This document shows positions 17,691 through 26,641 of a DNA stretch of 38,945 nt, piece by piece (positions within the stretch are counted from its first letter, which is position 1; each line of letters begins with the position of its first letter). Location of the stretch: contig JAOBWO010000267.1 in assembly GCA_025463415.1 (NCBI GenBank), positions 1 to 38,945 on the forward strand, read 5' to 3'. The position numbers were made by a program, and so were the translations under genes. The notes beneath the pieces are model-generated. The model saw only the letters and a program-made list of their open reading frames with translations. It made no database searches and was not told the origin of the DNA. The stretch comes from Acidimicrobiales bacterium. GTDB lineage: Bacteria; Actinomycetota; Acidimicrobiia; Acidimicrobiales; Ilumatobacteraceae.

Positions 17691-18308
17691 GTGACCAAGA
17701 TTGTTCTTCTCGCAGTAGCAGCCGCATGGGCGGCCGTCCTGCTCCCTCCGCTCTTGCGCAACCGCAGCGAGAACCGCCCGGGAAGTTCGGTCTCCGACTT
17801 CAACCGGCAGCTGTCCAGCCTCCAGCGTTCGGTCCCCACCCGCGGCATGGCCCCGATGCGTGCAATGGGTCGCCCGCTGGCACAGTCGCCGCTCGCTCGC
17901 CCGGCCGCTGCGGGTCGTCCGGGGCAGATGCATCGCACCCTTTCGGTTGCCTCCTCACAGCATCGTGAGCAGTCGTCGGCGCCCGTGGTGCACCGCACCC
18001 ACGGCGAGCCCGGCACGTCGCGCAGCCACGACGCCACGTCCGGTCAGCACCGCCAGGCGATGGTGCACCGCACGGTGAGCAGCCGTCAGGAGATCAAGCG
18101 GCGCCGCACGAACATCGTGTTCTTCCTGCTGATGCTCACGGTCGGCTCGCTGTTCCTCGCCGCCACCACACACGCCAACGCGATGATGTACACGTTCGCT
18201 CTGTCGTTCCTGTCGCTGTGCGGGTACTGCTACAAGTTGGTTCAAGTTCGCCAGCTGGAGCAGCAGAACAGCGCCTATTCCGAGAACCAGTGGTTCCGCG
18301 CCGCCTGA
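17691..18308 (+). CDS. Small membrane protein, candidate SepX/GlpR-like divisome protein, 205 aa
   Basis: N-terminal TM then AAVLLPPLLRNRSENRPGSSVSDFNRQLSSLQRS, Arg-rich middle, RRRTNIVFFLLMLTVGSLFLAATTHANAMMYTFALSFLSLCGYCYKL C-terminal TM pair; gene context galU-moeA-moaC-tRNA. Confidence 0.55.
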   Translation: MTKIVLLAVAAAWAAVLLPPLLRNRSENRPGSSVSDFNRQLSSLQRSVPTRGMAPMRAMGRPLAQSPLARPAAAGRPGQMHRTLSVASSQHREQSSAPVVHRTHGEPGTSRSHDATSGQHRQAMVHRTVSSRQEIKRRRTNIVFFLLMLTVGSLFLAATTHANAMMYTFALSFLSLCGYCYKLVQVRQLEQQNSAYSENQWFRAA

Positions 18309-18365
18309 TCGATTTCTCGCCCGGTATCGCCGACCCCCACCGCTAGGCTGGCGTCCGCATTCCTC

Positions 18366-18438
18366 GGGGGTGTAGCTCAGTTGGTAGAGCGCGACTATCG
18401 CACAGTCGAGGCCAGGGGTTCGATTCCCCTCACCTCCA
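18366..18438 (+). tRNA. tRNA-Ala (anticodon CGC)
   Basis: Cloverleaf: acceptor GGGGGTG/CACCTCC with G3:U70 wobble, D-arm GCTC..GAGC, anticodon arm CGACT-ATCGCAC-AGTCG, T-arm AGGGG-TTCGATT-CCCCT, A73; CCA not encoded. Confidence 0.95.
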
Positions 18439-18469
18439 CCCGAAGCCCACAGCACGCAGTCGCACCGAT

Positions 18470-18501
18470 CAGGACCGCATCCGCCCGGCGGAGCGGTCCT
18501 G
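18470..18501 (+). terminator. Candidate terminator downstream of tRNA-Ala
   Basis: CAGGACCGC-atccgcccggcgga-GCGGTCCTG, 9-bp perfect stem followed by TTGCGTTCT. Confidence 0.55.
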
Positions 18502-18641
18502 TTGCGTTCTCCGAATCGGACCCGTCGGGAGTCGATCGCAGTGCCCGATCTGTGTACGCCAACGTGTCGCTGAGGGCAGATCGGCGTACGCGGAAGCGTG
18601 TTGGCCAACACACCGCGTGACCGGATCGACCAGTCACGCAC

Positions 18642-19472
18642 TCATGTGCGGTCGAGCGTGCAGCCGGCGGGAATCGTCAGTAGGGGAACGGGATCGACCA
18701 CGCCGTGCTGGGCGCCGGCGGGGTGCACCTCGAAGTGGAGGTGGTAGTTGCCCGGGCCTGCGTCGCCGGTGTCGCCGACGTAGCCGATGATCTGGCCGCG
18801 GCTGACAGCCGAGCCGTTCCGGAGACCGGGCGCGAACCGGTCGAGGTGCGCGTACATGTAGTACGTCTTACCCGTGAGCGCGTTCAGACGCCAGGAGTTG
18901 CCGGAGAGGGTGACGGCCGTCGAGCCCGAGCCGTTGTCGACGACCTGGTTGCTGAGCGTGCCGTCGATCACCGCGTACACCGCCTGGTTGGGAGTGGCCT
19001 GGATCGTGTCCCACCGGTAGTAGCCGAGGATGTCGGTGCCTTCGTGGGTCCGTCCGCCGGAGCGTGGATCGCCGAAGTTGTTGAGCAGTTCGCACGCAGG
19101 CTTTTGCGGAACGCACGGCCCTTCGGGGATGACCTCGATCGGGAAGAACAAGCCGGTCGTCGGCAGGCTCGTGGTGCTCGTCGAGGTGGTGGTGGTGGTG
19201 CTCGTCGTGGTGGTGGTGCTCGTCGAGGCGGCGACCGTGACGGTCGTTGCGGTGGTGCTCGTCGCTGCGGCGCAGTTGCCGAGCGAGATCGGGATCGTCG
19301 TGGTGGTGGCCGACAGCCGCACTGCGGGGAGAACCGCCTGCGCGGGTCCGCCGACGACGATGAGCGAGTCGCTGCCGACATCCGCCGCTGCCGGACCGAC
19401 GAGCTCGAACGCGCCGATGCACGTGCCCACCACCAGCGCGACGACGGCGCACCTCACCTGCCCGCGGTTCAT
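18642..19472 (-). CDS. Secreted M23-family peptidase with Thr-rich linker
   Basis: Signal peptide MNRGQVRCAVVALVVGTCIGAFELVGPAAA; DPRSGGRTHEGTDILG and GYVGDTGDAGPGNYHLHFEVHP (M23 HxxxD and HxH); long ST-rich linker. Confidence 0.88.
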   Translation of the reverse strand: MNRGQVRCAVVALVVGTCIGAFELVGPAAADVGSDSLIVVGGPAQAVLPAVRLSATTTTIPISLGNCAAATSTTATTVTVAASTSTTTTTSTTTTTSTSTTSLPTTGLFFPIEVIPEGPCVPQKPACELLNNFGDPRSGGRTHEGTDILGYYRWDTIQATPNQAVYAVIDGTLSNQVVDNGSGSTAVTLSGNSWRLNALTGKTYYMYAHLDRFAPGLRNGSAVSRGQIIGYVGDTGDAGPGNYHLHFEVHPAGAQHGVVDPVPLLTIPAGCTLDRT

Positions 19473-19558
19473 GTGCGGGCACGCTACCGGCGGCATCGGG
19501 TCCACCCATCCCGCTGCCCAGCGGGCACGCCGCGCGTGCCCTGCGTAGCATCACGCTC

Positions 19559-20206
19559 GTGTACCTCCCACAGCACTTCGCAGTCGACGACGTCGACGTG
19601 CTGCACGACGCAATCGACGCGGCCGGTCCGGCCCATCTCGTCACCCTCAACCGCACCGCGGACGGACAACGCACCATCGAGTCCAGCGTCGTCCCGCTGC
19701 TCCTCGACCGCGCCTCGAACCGACTCGTCGGCCACCTCGCCCGAGCCAACCATCAGTGGCGCGATGTCGACGGCGAGGTGGACGCGGTGGCGATCTTCAG
19801 CGGACCGAACGCGTACGTCTCGCCGAGCTTCTATCCGTCGAAGCGCGAGACCGGCCGGGTCGTGCCGACGTGGAACTACGAGGTCGTCCACGCCGCCGGG
19901 AGGCTCGTGGTGCACGACGACGTCGACTGGGTCGTGGACCTCGTGACCCGTCTGACCGAGCGGCACGAGGCCGGACGCGAGCAGCCGTGGTCGGTCACCG
20001 ACACGCCGGAGGGCTACATCGAGAACACGGCGCGCAGCATCGTCGGGATCGAGCTGCAGATCACCCGGCTCGAGGGCAAGCACAAGCTCAGCCAGAACCG
20101 GTCCGTGGCCGATGTCGACGGCACCATCGCTGGCCTCATCGACGGCACGCCCGATGAACGTGCGGTGGCGGCAGCGATGCAGCGTGCCCGGACGTCAGCC
20201 GGCTGA
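19559..20206 (+). CDS. FMN-binding negative transcriptional regulator, PaiB family
   Basis: MYLPQHFAVDDVDVLHDAIDAAGPAHLVT...GHLARANHQW...AIFSGPNAYVSPSFYPSKRETGRVVPTWNYEVVHAAG. Confidence 0.92.
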   Translation: MYLPQHFAVDDVDVLHDAIDAAGPAHLVTLNRTADGQRTIESSVVPLLLDRASNRLVGHLARANHQWRDVDGEVDAVAIFSGPNAYVSPSFYPSKRETGRVVPTWNYEVVHAAGRLVVHDDVDWVVDLVTRLTERHEAGREQPWSVTDTPEGYIENTARSIVGIELQITRLEGKHKLSQNRSVADVDGTIAGLIDGTPDERAVAAAMQRARTSAG

Positions 20207-22450
20207 GCGGACCAGCTGCACCGGGACCGACTTGTAGGTCGGCGTGCCGGCCTCGCCGGTGCTGTGCAGCGGCACGAGCACGTTCGTCTCGGGGAAGTAG
20301 GCGGCGCAGCAGCCCGCCGAGATCTCGTAGCTGACGACGCGGAACCGTGGCGCCGTACGGACCTCGCCGGCTGCATCGGTGGAGACGAGATCGACCGTGT
20401 CGCCATCCGACAGGCCGAGCGCGACGATGTCCTGCGAGCTGACGAACACGACACGGCGACCGCCGTGGATGCCGCGATAGCGATCGTCGAGACCATAGAT
20501 CGTGGTGTTGTACTGATCGTGGCTGCGCAACGTCTGCAGCAGCAGCGTGCCAGGCTCGGCGCTCACGAAGGTGAGCGGGTTGAGGGTGAGGTTGGCCTTG
20601 CCCGATGCCGTGTGGAACTCACGACGATCGCGTGGGGCGTGCGGCAGCGTGAACCCGCCGGGGTGCTGGATCTTGGTGTTGAAGTCGGCGAAGTCCGGCA
20701 GCACCCGACCGATCGCGTCGCGGATCGAATCGTGGTCCGCTCCCAAGCGGTCCCAATCGGCGTTGCTGGCCTCGGGTCGCAGCGTGGCCGCGGCGAGTCG
20801 GCTGACGATCTGCACCTCGCTGAGCAGGTGCTTCGACGCAGGTTCGAGGCCACCCCTCGAGGCGTGGACGACGCCCATCGAGTCCTCGACGGTGACCATT
20901 TGCTCCGCGCCGTCGACGACGTGGCGCTCCGTACGGCCCATCGTCGGCAGGATCAGCGCTTCGTCCCCGGTGATCACGTGCGAGGCGTTGAGCTTGGTCG
21001 AGATGTGGACGGTGAGGCGGCAGGTCTCCAGCGCACGATGTGACGCCGTCGTGTCCGGTGTGGCGGACGCGAAGTTGCCACCCATTCCGATGAACACCTT
21101 GACCTTGCCGTCGATCATCCCCTGGATGGTCTCGACGGTGTCGAAGCCGTGGTGTCGTGGTGGCTCGAACGCGAACTCGTGGGCCAGCGAATCGAGGAAC
21201 GCATCACTGGGCTTCTCGTAGATCCCCATCGTGCGGTCGCCCTGCACGTTCGAGTGGCCGCGCACCGGGCAGACGCCGGCGCCGGGGCGGCCGATGTTGC
21301 CGCGCAGCAGCAAGAAGTTGACGACCTCGCGGATCGTGGCCACCGAGTTGGCGTGCTGGGTGAGGCCCATCGCCCAGCACACGATGATGCTCGTGGATGC
21401 CCGGACGCGCGCGGCGAACGCTTCGGCGACGTCGCGGTCGAAGCCCGTGGCCGCTGCGTACTCGTCCCAGTCGAACGTCGCCGCGCCGTCGGCGAAGGCG
21501 TCGAAGCCGGCCGTGAACTCGTCGATGAAGGCACGGTCGATGTCGCCCGTGGTGACGAGGAGGTGGTTGACCGCCTTGAAGAACGCGAGGTCGCCGTTGA
21601 CCCTGATCTGCAGGTAGTCGTCGGCCAACGCAGTGCCATTCCCGATGATGCCGCCGGCCTTCTGCGGGTTCTTGAACCGCAGCAGCCCGGCTTCCTGGAT
21701 GGGGTTGATCGCGACGATCGCAGCGCCGTGCCCCTTGGCCTGCTCGAGCGCGGACAGCATCCGTGGGTGGTTGGTGCCGGGGTTCTGCCCGACGACGACG
21801 ATCAGGTCCGCGCGGTCGAAGTCGCTGATGTGCACGGAGCCCTTGCCGATGCCGATCGTCTGGCTCAACGCCATCCCACTGGACTCGTGGCACATGTTCG
21901 AGCAATCGGGCAGGTTGTTCGTGCCGAACGAGCGTGCGAACAGTTGGTAGAGGAACGCAGCCTCGTTGCTCGTGCGGCCCGACGTGTAGAAGGCGGCCTC
22001 GTCGGGCGAGTCGAGCTCGCGGAGCCGGCGACCGATGAGCTCGAACGCGTCATCCCACGAGACCGGTGCGTAGTGGGTGGCTCCCGATGCCTTGTACATC
22101 GGTTCGGTGAGCCGGCCCTGCTTGCCCAGCCAGAACTCTTCGCGCTCGCGCAGCTCGGCCACCGAGTGCTCGGCGAAGAACGCGCGCGTCACCCGCTCCG
22201 TGGTGGCTTCCTCGGCAACAGCCTTGACGCCGTTCTCGCAGAACTCGGCGACGTGCGGCTTGTCGGGTTCGGGCCACGCGCACCCCGGGCAGTCGAACCC
22301 GGTGGGCTGGTTGAGGATCCGCAGCGTCGACAACGTGCGACGAAGGCCCATCTGGCCGATGCCGGACTGCATCGACTTCACGACTGCGGGCGTGCCGGCC
22401 GCCCATCGCTTCGATGCTTCGATCGTGCCGGAGAAGTCCTCGGTGGTCAC
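20195..22450 (-). CDS. FdhF/YdeP-family molybdopterin-dependent oxidoreductase, 751 aa
   Basis: QPTGFDCPGCAWPEP, CSNMCHESSGMAL, VVVGQNPGTNHPRMLSAL, VCPVRGHSNVQGDRTMGI, typical of YdeP/FdhF-like enzymes. Confidence 0.92.
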   Translation of the reverse strand: MTTEDFSGTIEASKRWAAGTPAVVKSMQSGIGQMGLRRTLSTLRILNQPTGFDCPGCAWPEPDKPHVAEFCENGVKAVAEEATTERVTRAFFAEHSVAELREREEFWLGKQGRLTEPMYKASGATHYAPVSWDDAFELIGRRLRELDSPDEAAFYTSGRTSNEAAFLYQLFARSFGTNNLPDCSNMCHESSGMALSQTIGIGKGSVHISDFDRADLIVVVGQNPGTNHPRMLSALEQAKGHGAAIVAINPIQEAGLLRFKNPQKAGGIIGNGTALADDYLQIRVNGDLAFFKAVNHLLVTTGDIDRAFIDEFTAGFDAFADGAATFDWDEYAAATGFDRDVAEAFAARVRASTSIIVCWAMGLTQHANSVATIREVVNFLLLRGNIGRPGAGVCPVRGHSNVQGDRTMGIYEKPSDAFLDSLAHEFAFEPPRHHGFDTVETIQGMIDGKVKVFIGMGGNFASATPDTTASHRALETCRLTVHISTKLNASHVITGDEALILPTMGRTERHVVDGAEQMVTVEDSMGVVHASRGGLEPASKHLLSEVQIVSRLAAATLRPEASNADWDRLGADHDSIRDAIGRVLPDFADFNTKIQHPGGFTLPHAPRDRREFHTASGKANLTLNPLTFVSAEPGTLLLQTLRSHDQYNTTIYGLDDRYRGIHGGRRVVFVSSQDIVALGLSDGDTVDLVSTDAAGEVRTAPRFRVVSYEISAGCCAAYFPETNVLVPLHSTGEAGTPTYKSVPVQLVRSAG

Positions 22451-22470
22451 GCGTGCAGCTTACGGGCGGG

Positions 22471-22541
22471 CATCTCAGCTCGTCGGTCGTGGAACTCGGG
22501 CCGACGCGTCGACATCTAAGCTCGTCGGCCGTGGAGCTGCG
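22471..22541. repeat. Imperfect direct duplication (about 26 bp, 42-bp period) of the translation-start region
   Basis: CATCTCAGCTCGTCGGTCGTGGAACT (22471) and CATCTAAGCTCGTCGGCCGTGGAGCT (22513). Confidence 0.85.
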
Positions 22542-23283
22542 TTTGCACACCTTGGCGGAGCGCCCTGAGCTCGAAGCGTCGGCCGACCAGATGCCCACGA
22601 CGTGGGAGGAGTTCATGACCCACGATCTCTGCGCCGGCTTCTACTTCAGCGGCCTCGACCGGTTTGCCGAGCACGTGATCTACGGCGTCAGCGACGAGGC
22701 ACCTGACGTCGTCATCGCCAAGGCCTTCAGCATCCCCTTCGTGCTCGAGCCGAGCGGCCGCGGATCGGAGCTGCCGATGGACGGCTGGGATCGGGTGGTC
22801 CTCTGGGGTTGCGCCGACCATGCCGCCGGCCGCGAACCGAACATCGTGTCGGCGATCGAGATCTCCGTCCATCGCGACTGGCAGGGCTACCACCTCAGCC
22901 GGCAGATGGTGATCGCGATGCGCAACAACGTCGCCCGTCTCGGGTTCGAGCGGTTGGTCGCGCCGGTGCGACCGAACGGCAAGCACCGCGAGCCGGACAC
23001 GCCAATGACGGAGTACGCGTTCCGCACCCGAGACGACGGACTGCCGTACGACGACTGGCTGCGCGTGCACGTCCGTCTCGGTGCGCGGATCCTCCAGGTG
23101 GCGCCGACGTCGATGGCGATCACCGGTTCGCTCGCCGAATGGCGTGAGTGGACCGGCATGGCGTTCGACACGACCGGCCGGCTCCACGTGCCTGGCGCGC
23201 TGTCGCCGGTTCGCGTGGACGTCGAGCACGACAACGCGGTGTACATCGAGCCGAACGTGTGGGTCGAGCACCGGCTCGGGTGA
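22531..23283 (+). CDS. GNAT-like acetyltransferase superfamily protein (probable)
   Basis: EISVHRDWQGYHLSRQMVIAMRNNVARLGFERLVAPVRPNGKHREPDTPMTEYAFRTRDDGLPYDDWLRVHVRLGARILQVAPTSMAI resembles the acetyl-CoA-binding/GNAT core; GTG start inferred. Confidence 0.6.
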   Translation: MELRLHTLAERPELEASADQMPTTWEEFMTHDLCAGFYFSGLDRFAEHVIYGVSDEAPDVVIAKAFSIPFVLEPSGRGSELPMDGWDRVVLWGCADHAAGREPNIVSAIEISVHRDWQGYHLSRQMVIAMRNNVARLGFERLVAPVRPNGKHREPDTPMTEYAFRTRDDGLPYDDWLRVHVRLGARILQVAPTSMAITGSLAEWREWTGMAFDTTGRLHVPGALSPVRVDVEHDNAVYIEPNVWVEHRLG

Positions 23284-23313
23284 CACGCCGAGCGCCCTCG
23301 CCGCGGGACCTGG

Positions 23314-23946
23314 CTAGCTGACGGTGCAGCCCGCAGGGATCGTCAACACGGTGAGGGCATTCACTGCCGCTCCACCGTTCGGGTGCACCTCGAAGTGGAG
23401 GTGGTAGTTGCCGGGCCCTGGATCGCCGGTGTCACCGACGTAGCCGATCACCTGTCCCTGGTGGACGAAGGAGCCGTTGGCGAGGCCGTCGGCGAAGTGC
23501 TCGAGGTGCATGAAGGCGTAGTACGTCTTCGATGTACCGGTGGCGTCGAGGTGCCACGAGTTGCCCGACAGCGTCGAGTCTGCGGTGCCGTTGATCACCT
23601 GGTGCGAGAGCGTGCCGTCGACGACTGCGTAGACCTCCTGGCCCTGGGTGGCCATCATGTCGGTGCCCTCGTGCGACCGGCCGCCCGAGCGCGGATCGCC
23701 GAAGTTGTCGAGGATCGCGCACCTCGGCGTCGTCTGCATCGGGAAGATCGGCCGGGAGACGTCGATGTTCAGCCGCTTGGCCTGACGCGTGGCCGCGGCG
23801 GGTTGGCCGACCGAGCCGGAGGCATCGAGCTGCGCTCCACCCGCAGCGGACGACGTCGCCACGCTGCTGACGGTCAGCGCACCCGCGAGGGCGAGGGCGA
23901 CGAGTGCCGCAGGGGGCACGCGGAAGAGGGGTCGGTTGTTCGACAT
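23314..23946 (-). CDS. Secreted M23-family peptidase, paralog of 18642..19472
   Basis: DPRSGGRSHEGTDMMATQGQ, GYVGDTGDPGPGNYHLHFEVHPNG, C-terminal TIPAGCTVS; N-terminal signal peptide. Confidence 0.88.
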   Translation of the reverse strand: MSNNRPLFRVPPAALVALALAGALTVSSVATSSAAGGAQLDASGSVGQPAAATRQAKRLNIDVSRPIFPMQTTPRCAILDNFGDPRSGGRSHEGTDMMATQGQEVYAVVDGTLSHQVINGTADSTLSGNSWHLDATGTSKTYYAFMHLEHFADGLANGSFVHQGQVIGYVGDTGDPGPGNYHLHFEVHPNGGAAVNALTVLTIPAGCTVS

Positions 23947-24036
23947 GACAGCACCCTTTGGATCTCGTCGATCCGTCCGCGGCGACGACCCTACCGGCGG
24001 TCGGCGGTGCGTGCCAGGCGCTGCGGGCGCCTTCAC

Positions 24037-26559
24037 TCAGCCGGCGAGGAGGTCCTTGGCGAAGGTGTCGGCCTCGCGGCTGCGCACCCCGGCGTTCACC
24101 CGCTGCCGCTCCAGCACCTGAGCGAGCATCATCGAGGACTGCTTGATCGGGTGCTCGGCGAAGAACCCCTGCACGTCAGCTACGGCCGTCTCGGTGTTGA
24201 GCGTCTTCACCGGATCGACCATGCGGATGATCGACGGGTTCGGAAACATCTCGTTGGCCGCGGTCCAGTTGGTGCGGACGATCTTCCAGGCCACCGCGCC
24301 GTGGGCACGGTTGGCGACGCAGCGCTGCAACAGGTACGGCGCGTTCTGCGTGCGGACCTCGCCGGAGAACGCGAACTCACACGTCTGGCGGATCAGGTCG
24401 GCGTCGTCGAAGTCGGCGAGCGCATACAGGTTGCGCAGCTGAGCCTGCGGGTTCTCGGCGGTGCGGAACCCGTCCGCGAACCGGTCCCAGTCCTGCTGAT
24501 CGCCGAACGCGGCGACGACGGTGGTGGCGGCGTCGACGAGCTCCGGATCCGTCGCAGCGAGATCACCGGCCAGGATCACTCGGCAGCGTTCGCGAGCCTC
24601 GACGTTGCCGCCGCTGACCGCGCTGGTGGTCACCAGGAGGCCGCGCAGCGTCGACGCCAGGTCGTCCTCGCCCTCAACGGGTTCCCAGCCCAACGATGCC
24701 AGCGCCGGAGCGACGAGTGCATCGACGCGCGCCATGAACGGGACGCGTGCCTCTCCGTCGAGCAAACGGCTGAGCCGGCCGAGCGATGCCGTGACCGCCT
24801 GCCACACCGCCAGCTCGCGCTCACCGGAGAAGCCCTCGAGGAACGACAGCAGCGCGGTCGCCGAGAGGCGGCCGGCGACGAACGCCGCGCTCGCATCATC
24901 GACGAGGTTGTAGCGTTCGACGGTGTTCAGCGTCGCCAGCGCGTCGGCTCCGAGGCGGCTGCGCAAGGTGTCGTCGTAGGCGACGCGGTAGAAGCCGTGA
25001 CCGCCGGCGTTGACGACGATCGCGTCGTCGGTGTGGACGTCGATCGACGCGTCCGAACCGTCGAGCAGGATCGTGTGGGTCTCGGCACCGACGCGAATGC
25101 TGACCGGGATGATGAACAGCGTCGCATCGATCGGTTCCTCACCGAAGCCGAAGCGCTCCTGGCGCAGCAGCAGCTCGCCGCCGACGAGCGACGCCGAGAC
25201 CAGCGGATAGCCCGCCTGCCAGATCCAGCTGTCCATCAGGTCGCGCACCGGCTCGTTGCCGCCATCCGCGCGAGTGATGGCCTCGATCGCGTCCCACAGG
25301 TCCGATGTCTCCGTGTTCGCGTAGCTGTGCGTGCGGAGGTAGTTGTTGACGCCCTGACGGAAGCGCTCCTCGCCGAGGTACTGCTGCAACATGCGCAGCA
25401 GCGCGCCGCCCTTCTGGTAGGTCAACACGTCGAACATGCCCTCGCACTCCGATGGCGCGCGCACGGGGAACTCGACGGTGCGCGTGGCGGCCAGCGAGTC
25501 GACCTCGAACGCCGCGGAGCGCTCCAGGCTGAAGCTGGTCCAGCGCTTCCAATCGGGGCGGAAGGCCTCGACGGCCATCACCTCCATGAAGGTCGCGAAC
25601 GCCTCGTTGAGCCAGATCCCGTTCCACCACCGCATGGTCACGAGGTCACCGAACCACATGTGGGCCAGCTCGTGGCTGACCACGTCGGCCACGTTCTGCT
25701 GATCGAACTGCGTGCTGGTCTCGGGGTCGACGAGCAGCAGCGACTCCCGGTAGGTGATGCAACCGAGGTTCTCCATCGCGCCGGCAGCGAAGTCCGGCAG
25801 GGCGACCATGTCCAGCTTCTGGGCGGGATACGCGATGCCGTAGTACTCCTGGAACCACGCCAGGCTGGCAGCGCCCACGTCGAGCCCGAACTGGGTCAGG
25901 TGGCCCTTGCCGGGGACGTGCACGAGCCGCATCGGCGTGCCCCCGACATCGATCGGCTCGGTGGCTTCGAGGCGGCCCACGATGACGGACACGAGGTACG
26001 TGCTCATCACCATCGTGTCGGCGAAGGTCACGGCAGTGCGTCCATTGGCCTGGGTCGCCCGACCGATCTCGGGGCCGTTCGAGACGGCCATCATTGCGTC
26101 GTCGACGACCAGCGTGATGCCGAACGAGGCCTTGAGGTCCGGCTCGTCGAAGCACGGAAAGCCGCGTCGGCAGTCGGTGGCCTGCATCTGCGAGCACGCA
26201 ATGACGTGCTCGACGCCGGCGTCGTCGCGGTAAGTGCTGCGGTAGAAGCCACGCAGGCGGTCGTTGAGCGTGCCGAGGAAGGTGATCGCGATCTCGATCG
26301 AACCCGGAGCGACTGCGGCGTGGATGAACAGCCGCTCGGTGCCCTCGTCGAGGGTGAAGTTCGCGGCACGGCCATCGACCGTGACGGACTCGATCTCGAG
26401 CTCGATCGCGTTGAGCACGATCTGCTCGGCGGCCTCGACGACGTCGGCGGCGATCGTCACGCTGCCGCTGAACGTGGCGGCAGCCAGCTCGGGCTCGAGG
26501 GTGACCGTGTAGTGACGGGGGAGCACCGCGCGGGGGAGTCGGTAGGGATCGAGGTCCAT
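24037..26559 (-). CDS. pepN: Aminopeptidase N (M1 family), 840 aa
   Basis: GAMENLGCITYRE and HELAHMWFGDLVTMRWWNGIWLNEAFATF zinc motif. Confidence 0.95.
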   Translation of the reverse strand: MDLDPYRLPRAVLPRHYTVTLEPELAAATFSGSVTIAADVVEAAEQIVLNAIELEIESVTVDGRAANFTLDEGTERLFIHAAVAPGSIEIAITFLGTLNDRLRGFYRSTYRDDAGVEHVIACSQMQATDCRRGFPCFDEPDLKASFGITLVVDDAMMAVSNGPEIGRATQANGRTAVTFADTMVMSTYLVSVIVGRLEATEPIDVGGTPMRLVHVPGKGHLTQFGLDVGAASLAWFQEYYGIAYPAQKLDMVALPDFAAGAMENLGCITYRESLLLVDPETSTQFDQQNVADVVSHELAHMWFGDLVTMRWWNGIWLNEAFATFMEVMAVEAFRPDWKRWTSFSLERSAAFEVDSLAATRTVEFPVRAPSECEGMFDVLTYQKGGALLRMLQQYLGEERFRQGVNNYLRTHSYANTETSDLWDAIEAITRADGGNEPVRDLMDSWIWQAGYPLVSASLVGGELLLRQERFGFGEEPIDATLFIIPVSIRVGAETHTILLDGSDASIDVHTDDAIVVNAGGHGFYRVAYDDTLRSRLGADALATLNTVERYNLVDDASAAFVAGRLSATALLSFLEGFSGERELAVWQAVTASLGRLSRLLDGEARVPFMARVDALVAPALASLGWEPVEGEDDLASTLRGLLVTTSAVSGGNVEARERCRVILAGDLAATDPELVDAATTVVAAFGDQQDWDRFADGFRTAENPQAQLRNLYALADFDDADLIRQTCEFAFSGEVRTQNAPYLLQRCVANRAHGAVAWKIVRTNWTAANEMFPNPSIIRMVDPVKTLNTETAVADVQGFFAEHPIKQSSMMLAQVLERQRVNAGVRSREADTFAKDLLAG

Positions 26560-26641
26560 CTTCCGAGCCTAGTTGGCAGGGGTTCCGGGCCGGAGAGCGG
26601 CTCTGCGTCAGCAACGGTTGCGTCCGCTAGCGTCAACCCAC

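Noticed and set aside
19160-19250. GTGGTGGTGCTCGTC-rich tract as a possible VNTR or CRISPR-like array
   Set aside because: Codes for a Thr/Ser linker in the secreted M23 protein; irregular units, no spacers.
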